From Paraburkholderia sp. (lineage in GTDB: Bacteria > Pseudomonadota > Gammaproteobacteria > Burkholderiales > Burkholderiaceae): 64,000 bases of DNA. The stretch is from NCBI RefSeq assembly GCF_004298475.1, contig NZ_SCRP01000034.1, forward strand, positions 62,001 to 126,000. Direction: 5' to 3'. Shown in pieces: positions 15,261-23,066 of the stretch. Position 1 is the first letter of the stretch. Every line of letters begins with the position of its first letter. The notes under the pieces were generated by a model. That model ran no database searches, had not been told where the DNA came from, and was given only the letters and a program-made list of their open reading frames with translations. Made by a program: the position numbers and the translations under genes.

Positions 15261-16226
15261 GTGGTGAAGAAATCGGCCAATTCGGGGAGGTTTTACGTGG
15301 CGAACCATCGTCGAGACGAAGGTGGCAAGGAGTGGGCAAAGGCCACGACGATTTCGCTTCTCAAACGGTTGGCATGGGTCACTGGCCTGACCAAGAAGCA
15401 AATCGAATGCGACCTTGGAATCGCGGTCGCGAACACAGATAAAGACCGCTGTACCCTGCCAACCGGCGATGCGGTAGTGAAGGCTCTAAACTCGAAGAGA
15501 TCTGCGTTCTCGCTGCAAAGGCTGTCTTCGATCGTCGGCTCCGCTTATGAACGTGGTTGGCTCGACGACAAAGATCTACATGATCTGCGGCTGGTCGATG
15601 CATCTATTGGTGCAGATCCAGCGGAACAGCACGATGCACACACAAGGGCTTATCACTTGTTCTTGGACGGTATCGAACGCCTCTGCCGCGGTCAAACGCC
15701 ACTCGCTCCGGGAGGCGCCAAAGGAGGCCGACCAAGCAAGCTAAAAGACGGCGCACACGCATGTGAGAACTACAATCGCTGGATCGACACAATCAGATTG
15801 CTCGGTGGGGCCGTATTCGAAGATAGATGGAGCCGGTTCGAGGACGAACCTCAGTTGGAGCCCCAATCCCAGGAGGAAGTTGACCGTTGGGACTACGGCT
15901 TGTTGCCCGAAGCCGACCGCCCACTTGATCCATGGCGTCCGCATCCAATGGCCATCAGCAGGCTCCGGCTCGTCTTCCCTGGGGGCTTCGATCGACCAGT
16001 GTTACCGCGCCCCATTCCCGAGCGGTGTTTCGACGAACTCAATGTCGCATACTCTGCCACTCCTGTCGATGAGATGACGGACGCGGAACTGGATGAAATT
16101 TTCGTCTCCATCGAGAGAGTCATCACCGAGGCAGCGGCCCGTGCGACGGGACCGCAGGCGCCCGCGTCAATCAAACCTCGGCCGTCGTTGACCGTGGTTC
16201 CAGGTGGTGCAAAAGCGGCGCACTGA
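15261..16226 (+). CDS. Hypothetical protein of the island right end
   Basis: 321 aa from a GTG at 15261 (GTG GTG AAG AAA). No signal peptide or membrane segment. Parts are charged and acidic (FEDEPQLEPQSQEEVDRWDY; EMTDAELDEIFVSIERVI) and there is a GGAKGGRPSKLKDG segment near residue 155. I do not recognise the family. Divergent from the AlpA-type gene, so both probably share a regulatory region at 15211-15260. Because no Met codon lies near the start, the true start could be slightly different. Confidence 0.65.
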   Translation: MVKKSANSGRFYVANHRRDEGGKEWAKATTISLLKRLAWVTGLTKKQIECDLGIAVANTDKDRCTLPTGDAVVKALNSKRSAFSLQRLSSIVGSAYERGWLDDKDLHDLRLVDASIGADPAEQHDAHTRAYHLFLDGIERLCRGQTPLAPGGAKGGRPSKLKDGAHACENYNRWIDTIRLLGGAVFEDRWSRFEDEPQLEPQSQEEVDRWDYGLLPEADRPLDPWRPHPMAISRLRLVFPGGFDRPVLPRPIPERCFDELNVAYSATPVDEMTDAELDEIFVSIERVITEAAARATGPQAPASIKPRPSLTVVPGGAKAAH

Positions 16227-16343
16227 GTGACCGGCGAATGAGCAAATATGGAGATGACTGAAAAAAGGAAAGTTCGAGTAAAATCAAGATGTTCCACGTA
16301 AAGTAACGAGTGGAACATGAGTAGTTTGGGCCTTGTTTTCTGA

Positions 16344-16389
16344 TTCACACGGCAGGGGTCACTGGTTCGATCCCAGTACTACCCACCAG
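16344..16389 (+). repeat. attR: second copy of the 46-bp tRNA-Val 3' end
   Basis: Exact copy of 1995-2040. It lacks the 5' half of the tRNA (acceptor 5' strand, D-arm and anticodon stem), so it is not a working tRNA gene. It marks the right edge of the island. Confidence 0.95.
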
Positions 16390-16419
16390 AATTCGTGGGT
16401 GTAAATCACCGAAGAACAA

Positions 16420-16449
16420 GGGCTCGCGTCGAAAGGCGCGAGCCCTTTT
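16420..16449 (+). terminator. Original host tRNA-Val terminator, displaced by the island
   Basis: GGGCTCGCG pairs with CGCGAGCCC over an 8-nt loop, followed by TTTT. It follows the same GAAGAACAA lead-in that is seen after attL, so this is the native terminator once next to the tRNA gene. Confidence 0.85.
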
Positions 16450-16799
16450 CATTTTGGTCGCGCCAATTCGCAATTAATCCATGCGTAGTCAATCCATGCG
16501 AACCCGGGCCGGATCCGGGTTGTGCCGTTGCGGCGATGAATCTGGATTGACGCACCCAATGCACCGTAAGTGCGCCGTAAATACGCCGTAAGCCGTGAGC
16601 GAAGCCCGTGTATCGCTCAGTCATGTTTGCAACTGCGGCTTACGACAGCGGCTTACAACAGCGTGAGTGCGTTACACGGTGCAGCCGTTCTGACCATCGG
16701 ACGTTGACTGCGCAATCAACGTTGGCCGCGGCGATGAAGCGAACAACCTTTGGACTGCCAGGCAGGGATAGCGTCTTACCAGGTCGGCAAGTGGGAAAC

Positions 16800-16823
16800 G
16801 GGCGAATGGGCGAATGGGCGAAT
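16800..16823 (+). repeat. Tandem repeat, 3 x GGGCGAAT
   Basis: Three exact 8-bp units in non-coding sequence. A possible slippage (VNTR) locus. Confidence 0.8.
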
Positions 16824-17229
16824 GGGCCGGTTCGCTGCGCAATATATACAGCAAATCAAATCATTGGCGAGCTTGAATTCGTGCGGCGCCATACACGCAC
16901 AGCGCCGTTGAGATTGGCTGAGCGCACACCCAGAAACGCCAGCGGGATACCCGAAGCCGATGGCACGTCGCCCGCACCGCGCTTCGCGCAGGCTCCACAG
17001 CAGTCCGTCAAGCGGTAACCACCGGCCGCAATACGACCCATATTCAAGGCGCACCGTAATTCATAGGTATGTTGCAGCCATGCGACACTTTAAATAATTA
17101 TTAGCCGTTTGAAATAGGCGCAAATATTATCCCTCATCGAAGGCAAGGGCATTAATGGAGAACGCGTGCTCCACGCCCACACCGCCGCACATTGCCTGCT
17201 TAAACCAAATCAATAAAGAGGACGACACG

Positions 17230-18354
17230 ATGAAAATGACAACTGCAGCGCTCGGCGCTTCCCTGCTTGCGCTCTCGGCACAATCGGCTTTTGCACAAAG
17301 CTCCGTCACGCTGTACGGCATCGTCGATACAGCCATCCGCTTCCAAACCAACGCGGATGCAGCCAACAACAACCTCATCGGCATGACTGTGGGCGCTGTT
17401 ACGCCTAGCCGCTGGGGCTTGAAGGGCAAGGAAGATCTGGGCGGCGGTCTGTCGGCTATCTTCAAGCTCGAAAATCAATTCCAGCTGTGGAGCGGCAAGC
17501 TCGACAGCTCGTCGAACCAGCTCTTCAAGCGCGCCGCATGGGTCGGCCTGTCGAGCGACGAATTCGGCACGCTGACCTTTGGACGCCAGCAAACGCCGTT
17601 CTTCGAAGAAATGGGCAACACGTTTGACCCGCTGACCGTTGGCGACTACTGGCAAGACAGCTGGATCTACAACCCGGTTGGCCCCTTCCTGTACTCCGAC
17701 AACTCGATCAAGTACGCCAAGACGCTCGGCGGGTTGAGCGTGAAGGCAATGTACGGCTTCGGCAACCAGGCGGGCAGCGTCGGCAAGGACAGCATGTACG
17801 GCCTGACCGCAACGTACACGTTCGGACCGGTGGAAGGTATCGTTGGCTGGCAACAGAACGACGCGCCCGTGCGCACCTCCCTGTTCAACCCCACCGGTGC
17901 CCAGGGGAAGTGGAATCAGGTCAACGTAGGCGTGGTTTACACGGTCGTTCCGGCGGTGCGCCTGATGGCCGGCTGGCTGCGCTCGCAGGACCGGACCGGC
18001 ACGGTTGACAACGCACAGGTTCAAAGCGGCGACGGACTCCCGCTCGGTTTGAACCCCAGCCCGAACCGTATCGACAACAACTTCTACATCGGCACGACGT
18101 GGCAAGCCACCGTGCCGCTCCTGATTACCGCTGTTGGCTACTACGGCCGCACGCAAAACGCAACGATGCTCAACAATACGCTCGGCGGCGGTCACAACTA
18201 TTCGGCCACGCTGCTGGCTGAGTACGCGCTGTCCAAGCGCACGGAAGTCTATGGCACGGTCGACTATACGCGCGGCACGGGCGCGTACCTGACCGCCTAT
18301 CCGGGCCACAACAACCAGACTGGCGTCGCTATCGGTCTGCGCAACATCTTCTAA
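17230..18354 (+). CDS. Gram-negative general porin (Porin_4 / OmpC type)
   Basis: 374 aa. The signal peptide ends ...SAQSAFA|QSSVTLYGIVD, the classic start of Burkholderiales porins. The rest alternates beta-strand patterns and ends in VAIGLRNIF with the C-terminal Phe needed for outer-membrane assembly. It forms a trimeric 16-strand diffusion pore. The start is the ATG at 17230 rather than an upstream in-frame ATG (17155), because the signal peptide begins there. Monocistronic, with a strong terminator after it. Confidence 0.95.
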   Translation: MKMTTAALGASLLALSAQSAFAQSSVTLYGIVDTAIRFQTNADAANNNLIGMTVGAVTPSRWGLKGKEDLGGGLSAIFKLENQFQLWSGKLDSSSNQLFKRAAWVGLSSDEFGTLTFGRQQTPFFEEMGNTFDPLTVGDYWQDSWIYNPVGPFLYSDNSIKYAKTLGGLSVKAMYGFGNQAGSVGKDSMYGLTATYTFGPVEGIVGWQQNDAPVRTSLFNPTGAQGKWNQVNVGVVYTVVPAVRLMAGWLRSQDRTGTVDNAQVQSGDGLPLGLNPSPNRIDNNFYIGTTWQATVPLLITAVGYYGRTQNATMLNNTLGGGHNYSATLLAEYALSKRTEVYGTVDYTRGTGAYLTAYPGHNNQTGVAIGLRNIF

Positions 18355-18395
18355 AAAGACCCCGGCCATGTGCCGGAACTGCTGATTCAGCACTG

Positions 18396-18428
18396 AACCG
18401 CATGCGTGAACACGCATGCGGTTTTTTT
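18396..18428 (+). terminator. Terminator of the porin gene
   Basis: AACCGCATGCGTG pairs perfectly with CACGCATGCGGTT over a 2-nt loop and is followed by an 8-T run. Confidence 0.95.
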
Positions 18429-18624
18429 TCGCCCCCGGAGCGCCACATGTTCGCGGCATCGCGAAATCGACGGACATCCGGCGAATACACGCCGGGCGAT
18501 CGATCGCCCAACCTCTCACCGATGTCACGGCAAAATCTATCGCCGCCTCGTCACGCCCGATTCAGCGATAACGTCAGCGAAGAAGTCAGCATGCGCAAAC
18601 CGGCCCTGCCAGCGCATGGGCGAA

Positions 18625-18972
18625 TCAGGCTGAACAGTCTTCCAGTGTCCGGATGTCGCCGATCAGTTGACGGCCTCGATCGTCGAGCGCTTCGTCATGG
18701 AACAGCAAAAGATCGCGCAGCGATGCAGCAAGCATCTCGACAGGCCGATGCATGGACGGAAGAAAAGGCCAGGCATGCAGGAGATAGATCAGCGGCGTCA
18801 ACTCGCGACGCTCGCACCAATGATCGAATAGCGCGATGCACAGTTCGTTGACTTGTGCACGCAGGCGGAAATCCGCGTCCAGACCGCGCGGACGCGCTTT
18901 GACGCCGATGTAGGCGAGCTCATGGCCATGCCGGCTCGCTAATATGCTTTCGATTGCTTTTGCCTCGATCAT
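18625..18972 (-). CDS. Hypothetical soluble protein
   Basis: 115 aa from the ATG at 18972. Soluble, helical and His/Trp-containing (FDHWCERRELTPLIYLLHAWPF); the codon pattern is typical of the chromosome. I recognise no domain. It stands alone between the porin and the efflux locus. Homologues of this size occur as lone genes in Burkholderiaceae, but I cannot name a family. Confidence 0.65.
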   Translation of the reverse strand: MIEAKAIESILASRHGHELAYIGVKARPRGLDADFRLRAQVNELCIALFDHWCERRELTPLIYLLHAWPFLPSMHRPVEMLAASLRDLLLFHDEALDDRGRQLIGDIRTLEDCSA

Positions 18973-19535
18973 CGCTCTCTGGGTCCTGAAGAACGCGGTG
19001 TCTGGGCCAACATGCCGGCGCGGCCGACGCTCCTGTCGTCGGCGATTGCTTCGCGTTTCGCCCCCGTCGCGCGAATTCGAGCCCGCTGCAGCCTGCCCCG
19101 CCTTTTTGCGTTACTGAAGACAGCTATCGCAACATGCAAGCTGCGGCAGCCGATTGATCGAACAGTTCACGCCGGTCACAACCACCGGCAGTCACGAACG
19201 TCGTATTGCAATAGCTGGAACGGCCGTGCTCGCCGGTCGCGGGCAAAATCGTCATGCCGACATCGGATTCTGGCTCAAGCTGAATAACAGGCCCGTTATC
19301 AAACATCATCGGGTTCTTGTCGTCTCGACTATCGATGTTTTTCTGATGTCCATTTAATTGCCAAAAGCGACGGACCAAATTAAGGGAAAACCCGTGTGAA
19401 AACGTTTGTCCGCGCTAATGGCTGATCTTCATCAAGCGGCCGGATAACCGCTACGCATGGCTTGCACGATGCGCCGGGCCATCAGTAAGCATGACGTAAT
19501 ATTGAAAGGCTTCCGTCAAACCAGGCGCACACGAC
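18973..19535. other. Intergenic region upstream of the 115-aa gene and after the efflux locus
   Basis: 563 bp in which no ORF has a ribosome site or a recognisable product. It should hold the promoter of the leftward 115-aa gene. I see no clear terminator for the efflux operon. Confidence 0.5.
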
Positions 19536-20876
19536 TCACCCCGCGGCAACCGTACGCCCCGTCCGATCGCGCGACGCCGCACGCTTCGCTACCGGCGCTG
19601 CGCCAATCGCGCGCGAAGCCATCTCGTTCTGCTCGATCACCTTCGCGATCTCCGCCTCGGCCTGTGCGCCGTATTGCGCGAAAACATCCGTACGATAGCT
19701 CGTTTTATTCGCGGCACCGAGTTGCGTGCCGGAATCGTCGTGCGTATCGGCATCGACCAGCATCGACAGGCCGATACGCAGCGGATGCGCTTCGAGTTCG
19801 TGCTGATCGAGCCGAATGCGAACCGGCAGACGCTGGACGACCTTGATCCAGTTGCCCGTCGCGTTTTGCGCGGGCAGCGTCGCAAACGCACTGCCCGTCC
19901 CAGCCGAGAAGCCTTCGATCCGGCCATGATATTTGACGCTCGAGCCGTACACGTCCGCCGTCAGCGTGACCGGCTGGCCGATGCGCATGTGTCTGAGCTG
20001 CACTTCCTTGAAGTTCGCGTCCACCCATACGCCGTCGAGCGGCACAATCGCCATCAGCGGCGTACCCGGCGACACGCGCTGGCCGACCTGAACCGAACGC
20101 TGCGCGACATAGCCCGTCACCGGCGCCGGCAAGGTATTGCGTGCGTACGCAAGATAGGCATCCCGCACCTTCGACGCGGCAGCCTGTACGTCAGGGTGGT
20201 TTTCGATCGTCGTGCGGTCGGTGAGCGCGTGGTTCGCCTCGGCTTGCTGGCGGGCTGCATCGAGTGCAGCCTGCGCCGCACTGACCGCATCGCGCGCGTG
20301 AGCGATATCTTCGGCAGAGACGGCGCCCGTGTTCGCAACAGCTTCGCGGCGTTGCAGATCGTCCTGCGCGCGCTTGAGGTCCGACTCGCGTTGCGCCACG
20401 TTCGCCGCATAGAAGTTGTTGTTCACATACAGGCCGCTCACACGACGCACCGTCTGACCGAGCGCGGCCTCGGCGTTCGCCAGCGCGATTCTCGAATCCG
20501 CCGGGTCAAGCGTGACGACCGGATCGCCCGCTCGCACGATCTGCGTGTCGTCGGCATGGACGGCGACCACGGTGCCGGTAACCTGCGGCGTGAGCTGCAC
20601 GAGGTTGCCGCTCACGTAGGCGTCGTCGGTCGTTTCGTGATAGCGGCCATACGTGGCGTAGTAGGCGCCCCAGGCCGCCCCCGCCGCCATCACGGCCACG
20701 CCGAGAAGGACGAGCAGGAGCCTGCGGCGGCCCGGGGGCGTTGCTGCCGGGCCGGTGGCAACGGAAGCGGCTTCGACGCCGCTGGTTTTATCGCTGGACT
20801 TCTCGCTGGACTTCTCGCTGGACTTCTCGCTGGTCTGACCGGCCGTCTCACGGTCGGATGCAATGGTTTCGCTCAT
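19536..20876 (-). CDS. Membrane fusion protein of a tripartite efflux pump (EmrA/HlyD type)
   Basis: 446 aa from the ATG at 20876. A cytoplasmic N-terminus with a Ser/Glu/Lys tandem repeat (three SSEK units) precedes one membrane anchor (LLLVLLGVAVMAAGAAWGAY). Then come a biotinyl-lipoyl half (TDDAYVSGNLVQLTPQVTG), a coiled-coil hairpin (~residues 145-230) and the second lipoyl/beta-barrel part (VTGYVAQRSVQVGQRVSPGT; VDANFKEVQLRHMRIGQPV). These are EmrA hallmarks. It bridges the inner-membrane DHA2 transporter to the outer-membrane channel encoded beside it. Last gene of the MarR-regulated cluster. Confidence 0.93.
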   Translation of the reverse strand: MSETIASDRETAGQTSEKSSEKSSEKSSDKTSGVEAASVATGPAATPPGRRRLLLVLLGVAVMAAGAAWGAYYATYGRYHETTDDAYVSGNLVQLTPQVTGTVVAVHADDTQIVRAGDPVVTLDPADSRIALANAEAALGQTVRRVSGLYVNNNFYAANVAQRESDLKRAQDDLQRREAVANTGAVSAEDIAHARDAVSAAQAALDAARQQAEANHALTDRTTIENHPDVQAAASKVRDAYLAYARNTLPAPVTGYVAQRSVQVGQRVSPGTPLMAIVPLDGVWVDANFKEVQLRHMRIGQPVTLTADVYGSSVKYHGRIEGFSAGTGSAFATLPAQNATGNWIKVVQRLPVRIRLDQHELEAHPLRIGLSMLVDADTHDDSGTQLGAANKTSYRTDVFAQYGAQAEAEIAKVIEQNEMASRAIGAAPVAKRAASRDRTGRTVAAG

Positions 20877-20910
20877 TTCAGGTCTCCTGACGTTCAGGCA
20901 AACGCGCCGC

Positions 20911-22440
20911 TCAATGCACGGCGACGGCGTGGTGGGTTGATGCGGCGGCATCCGCGCTGCGGAGGACATCCGCCGAGACGTCGACATAGCCGCCACCGAG
21001 CGCCGACGCGAGCGCAATCTGCTCATCCCGCCGGTTCATCTTCAGATTGGCGATGGCTTCATCGGCGTTCAGGGCCGTGACATCGGCATTGAGCACGGTC
21101 AACTGGTTGGTCAGGCCAGCCTTGTATTGCGTGAGGGCGAGTTGGTCCGCGCCCTGTGCAGCCTCTTGTGCCGTTTGTGCGTCGACGAGTTGCGCGTCGC
21201 TCGACCGGATCTGTGCAAGCTGCGTGGCCACTTCGCTCAGTGCGGTGACGAGCGTCTGGTCGTAGGCGGCCACCGCATAGTCGAACTCCGCGTAGCGGCC
21301 TTTCAACTGCGCGCGCAGTTCGCCCGCATCGAAGATGGGCAGATGAATCGCCGGCCTAACCGAAGCCGTCCGGCTCGCCGCCGTGAGAAAGCGGCCAAAA
21401 CCGAACGCGTCGAGGCCAATCGCGGCACTGAGGTTGATGTCCGGGTAGAACTCCGCCTTCGCTTCCTTGACCTCGTGCGTCATCGCGTCGACGCGCCAGC
21501 GGGCCGCGACGATGTCCGGGCGGCGGCTCACCAGATCCGCAGGCAGGTTATCCGGCAGCCGCACTTCGTCGCCGATGCCGAGCGCGGGCCGCGCAATCGA
21601 CAGGCCGCGATCCGGGCCCGCACCGATTAGCGCAGCCAGTTGATAGCGCACGGTCAGAATGCTGCCGTCGAGTGCGGTGACGTTGGCTCGGCTCGTCGCG
21701 AGATTCGCCTGCGCGGTCTTGCGTTCCACTTCCGTATCGAGACCGGTCGCGATGCGCCCCGCCGTGATGCGATCGATCTGCTCGCGGCGCGCAACTTCCT
21801 GCTGCGCGATATCGCGCAGCACGTAAAGGCGGGCCAACTGGTTGTAAGTGCGCGCGATTGCCGTGGACAGCGTGAGCTTGACGACTTCCTCGTCGGCCCG
21901 GCTCGCTTGTGTCTGCGAGACGGCCGACTTCAGCGCTTCGCGGTTCTTGCCCCACAAGTCGAGGTCGTATGAAGCGCTCAGCAAGCCCTTGTTTTCGGTT
22001 TGCCAGGAGCCGGCATACGGCGGCGGAATCTGCGCAGCGCCGCTGAATTGCTGGCGCGTGAGCGAGTAGGTCGCATCGACGCGCGGCAGCGTGTTCGCCT
22101 TCGCCGTTTCGCTATACGCCTGTGCCGCGGCCACCCGCGCGCGCGCCTCGTCGAGCGTCGGGCTGGCCTGCAGCGCTTCGGCGATCAGCGCTTTGAGCTG
22201 CGCATCGCCGAACTGATCGGCCCAATCGGCAGCCGGCCAGTGCCCCTGCTGCGCAGGCAGGCTCTGAGCCGTCTCGAACTGTTGCGGCGTGGCGATCTGC
22301 CTGTCACTATGGATGCCCGCATAGTTCGCGCAGGCCGACAGCACCGCCGCAAAAATCGCCGGCACACCCAGTTTCAGCGCACGGGTGCGGATGTGGGTAC
22401 GGCGGGTACGAATGCCGGATTGCTTCATCTGCGATCTCAT
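20911..22440 (-). CDS. NodT-family outer-membrane efflux lipoprotein
   Basis: 509 aa from the ATG at 22440 (505 from the next ATG at 22428, which may be the true start since 22440 lies two bases from an operator). A lipoprotein signal with lipobox LSAC appears near residue 36. Two OEP (TolC-like) repeats follow, with DLWGKNREALKSAV and a second-half ...LPIFDAGELRAQL, the standard NodT/OprM markers. It forms the trimeric outer-membrane exit duct for the adjacent EmrA/EmrB-type proteins. The palindrome at 22443-22456 directly upstream implies MarR control. Confidence 0.94.
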   Translation of the reverse strand: MRSQMKQSGIRTRRTHIRTRALKLGVPAIFAAVLSACANYAGIHSDRQIATPQQFETAQSLPAQQGHWPAADWADQFGDAQLKALIAEALQASPTLDEARARVAAAQAYSETAKANTLPRVDATYSLTRQQFSGAAQIPPPYAGSWQTENKGLLSASYDLDLWGKNREALKSAVSQTQASRADEEVVKLTLSTAIARTYNQLARLYVLRDIAQQEVARREQIDRITAGRIATGLDTEVERKTAQANLATSRANVTALDGSILTVRYQLAALIGAGPDRGLSIARPALGIGDEVRLPDNLPADLVSRRPDIVAARWRVDAMTHEVKEAKAEFYPDINLSAAIGLDAFGFGRFLTAASRTASVRPAIHLPIFDAGELRAQLKGRYAEFDYAVAAYDQTLVTALSEVATQLAQIRSSDAQLVDAQTAQEAAQGADQLALTQYKAGLTNQLTVLNADVTALNADEAIANLKMNRRDEQIALASALGGGYVDVSADVLRSADAAASTHHAVAVH

Positions 22441-22442
22441 TT

Positions 22443-22456
22443 TCTGACTTGTCAGA
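22443..22456. promoter_or_regulatory. MarR-type operator upstream of the outer-membrane channel gene
   Basis: TCTGACTTGTCAGA, a palindrome that shares its half-site with 22979-22994, 24677-24696 and 24818-24833. Confidence 0.75.
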
Positions 22457-22507
22457 TTAGTGGATAAAAAAACGCGCGGCGTATGTCCACACGCTGGCCG
22501 CACGCGT

Positions 22508-22948
22508 TCAGTCTCCGTTGAACTTGCGAAGGAGGCGGCACAGTTCGGCAAACTCCGCCTTGGTGAATTTGCGCAGCCGCGCGTTCAAAACCTGCGGCGC
22601 AAGCGCCGGAATCCGGGCCGTGACTTCCTCACCCTTCTTCGTCAGCTTCAGATTGACCACGCGGCGATCCTCTACGCTACGCGAGCGTTCCAGCAATCCC
22701 TTGGTGTCTTCCAGCTTGTCCAGCATGCGCGTCATCAGACCCGTGTCGATCCCGAGCAGCTTCGACAGTTCGAACGGCGTCGTAGCCACGCCCTGCTGGA
22801 TCGACAGCAGAATGCCCATCTGCTGGCTTGTGACGTCGAGATCCTTGAGCCCCGTATCCATTTCCGCAACGATGAAGTTACGCGCCCGGGTCAGCAGGAA
22901 TCCAATACTCTGCGTGAGCATGAAGTTCTTCGTCGTGTAGTGTTCCAT
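22508..22948 (-). CDS. MarR-family transcriptional regulator of the efflux locus
   Basis: 146 aa from the ATG at 22948 (GAGGAA 7 bp upstream). Winged-helix MarR fold: recognition helix region TPFELSKLLGIDTGLMTRML and wing SRSVEDRRVVNLKLTKKGEE with the conserved DxRxxxxxLT pattern. It sits between the transporter gene and the channel gene. Palindromic sites of one type occur upstream of it and of its two neighbours, so it probably represses all three and itself until it binds a toxic phenolic or fatty-acid-like ligand (the ligand is inference). Confidence 0.94.
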   Translation of the reverse strand: MEHYTTKNFMLTQSIGFLLTRARNFIVAEMDTGLKDLDVTSQQMGILLSIQQGVATTPFELSKLLGIDTGLMTRMLDKLEDTKGLLERSRSVEDRRVVNLKLTKKGEEVTARIPALAPQVLNARLRKFTKAEFAELCRLLRKFNGD

Positions 22949-22978
22949 TGCATTTCCTCGGTAATGTGGATCGAATGT

Positions 22979-22994
22979 ATCTGCAGAGTCAGAT
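22979..22994. promoter_or_regulatory. MarR-type operator upstream of the regulator gene
   Basis: ATCTGCAGAGTCAGAT, an imperfect palindrome 30 bp upstream of the MarR start codon; an autoregulation site is likely. Confidence 0.7.
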
Positions 22995-23066
22995 GCTGTC
23001 AAATTTTTCCCGAGGAATCTTTTGCGCTCATTGCTCCGTTCGTTGCGCTGAGCGAATTCGCTTCAG

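Larger units (their letters stand above)
1995..16389. mobile_element. tRNA-Val-integrated genomic island / integrative plasmid (~14.4 kb)
   Basis: The borders are a 46-bp exact direct repeat of the tRNA-Val 3' end (1995-2040 and 16344-16389). A tyrosine integrase reads away from the tRNA at the left end. Cargo in order: the integrase; a six-gene rightward operon plus a DotA/TraY-like gene; two small leftward hypotheticals; a retron (RT, XRE, peptide, ncRNA); a second short tyrosine-recombinase-like gene; a cruciform-rich non-coding stretch; iterons and a TrfA-type initiator; an AlpA-type regulator; and an unknown rightward gene. No relaxase, coupling protein or transposase is visible. Local base composition is more AT-rich in the retron part (about 10.1-11.9 kb), which suggests separate acquisition of that module. 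Confidence 0.95.
16390..17229. other. Gene-poor stretch between the island and the porin gene
   Basis: After the displaced tRNA terminator I see no gene with a ribosome site. The sequence has short direct repeats (GCCGTAA-type around 16560-16600 and a 3 x 8-bp tandem at 16800-16823). The last ~180 bp are AT-rich and should hold the porin promoter and leader. Confidence 0.6.

Noticed and set aside
16344..16389. Second tRNA-Val gene
   Set aside because: Only the 3' 46 bases are present. The 5' acceptor strand, D-arm and one side of the anticodon stem are missing, so it is an att repeat.
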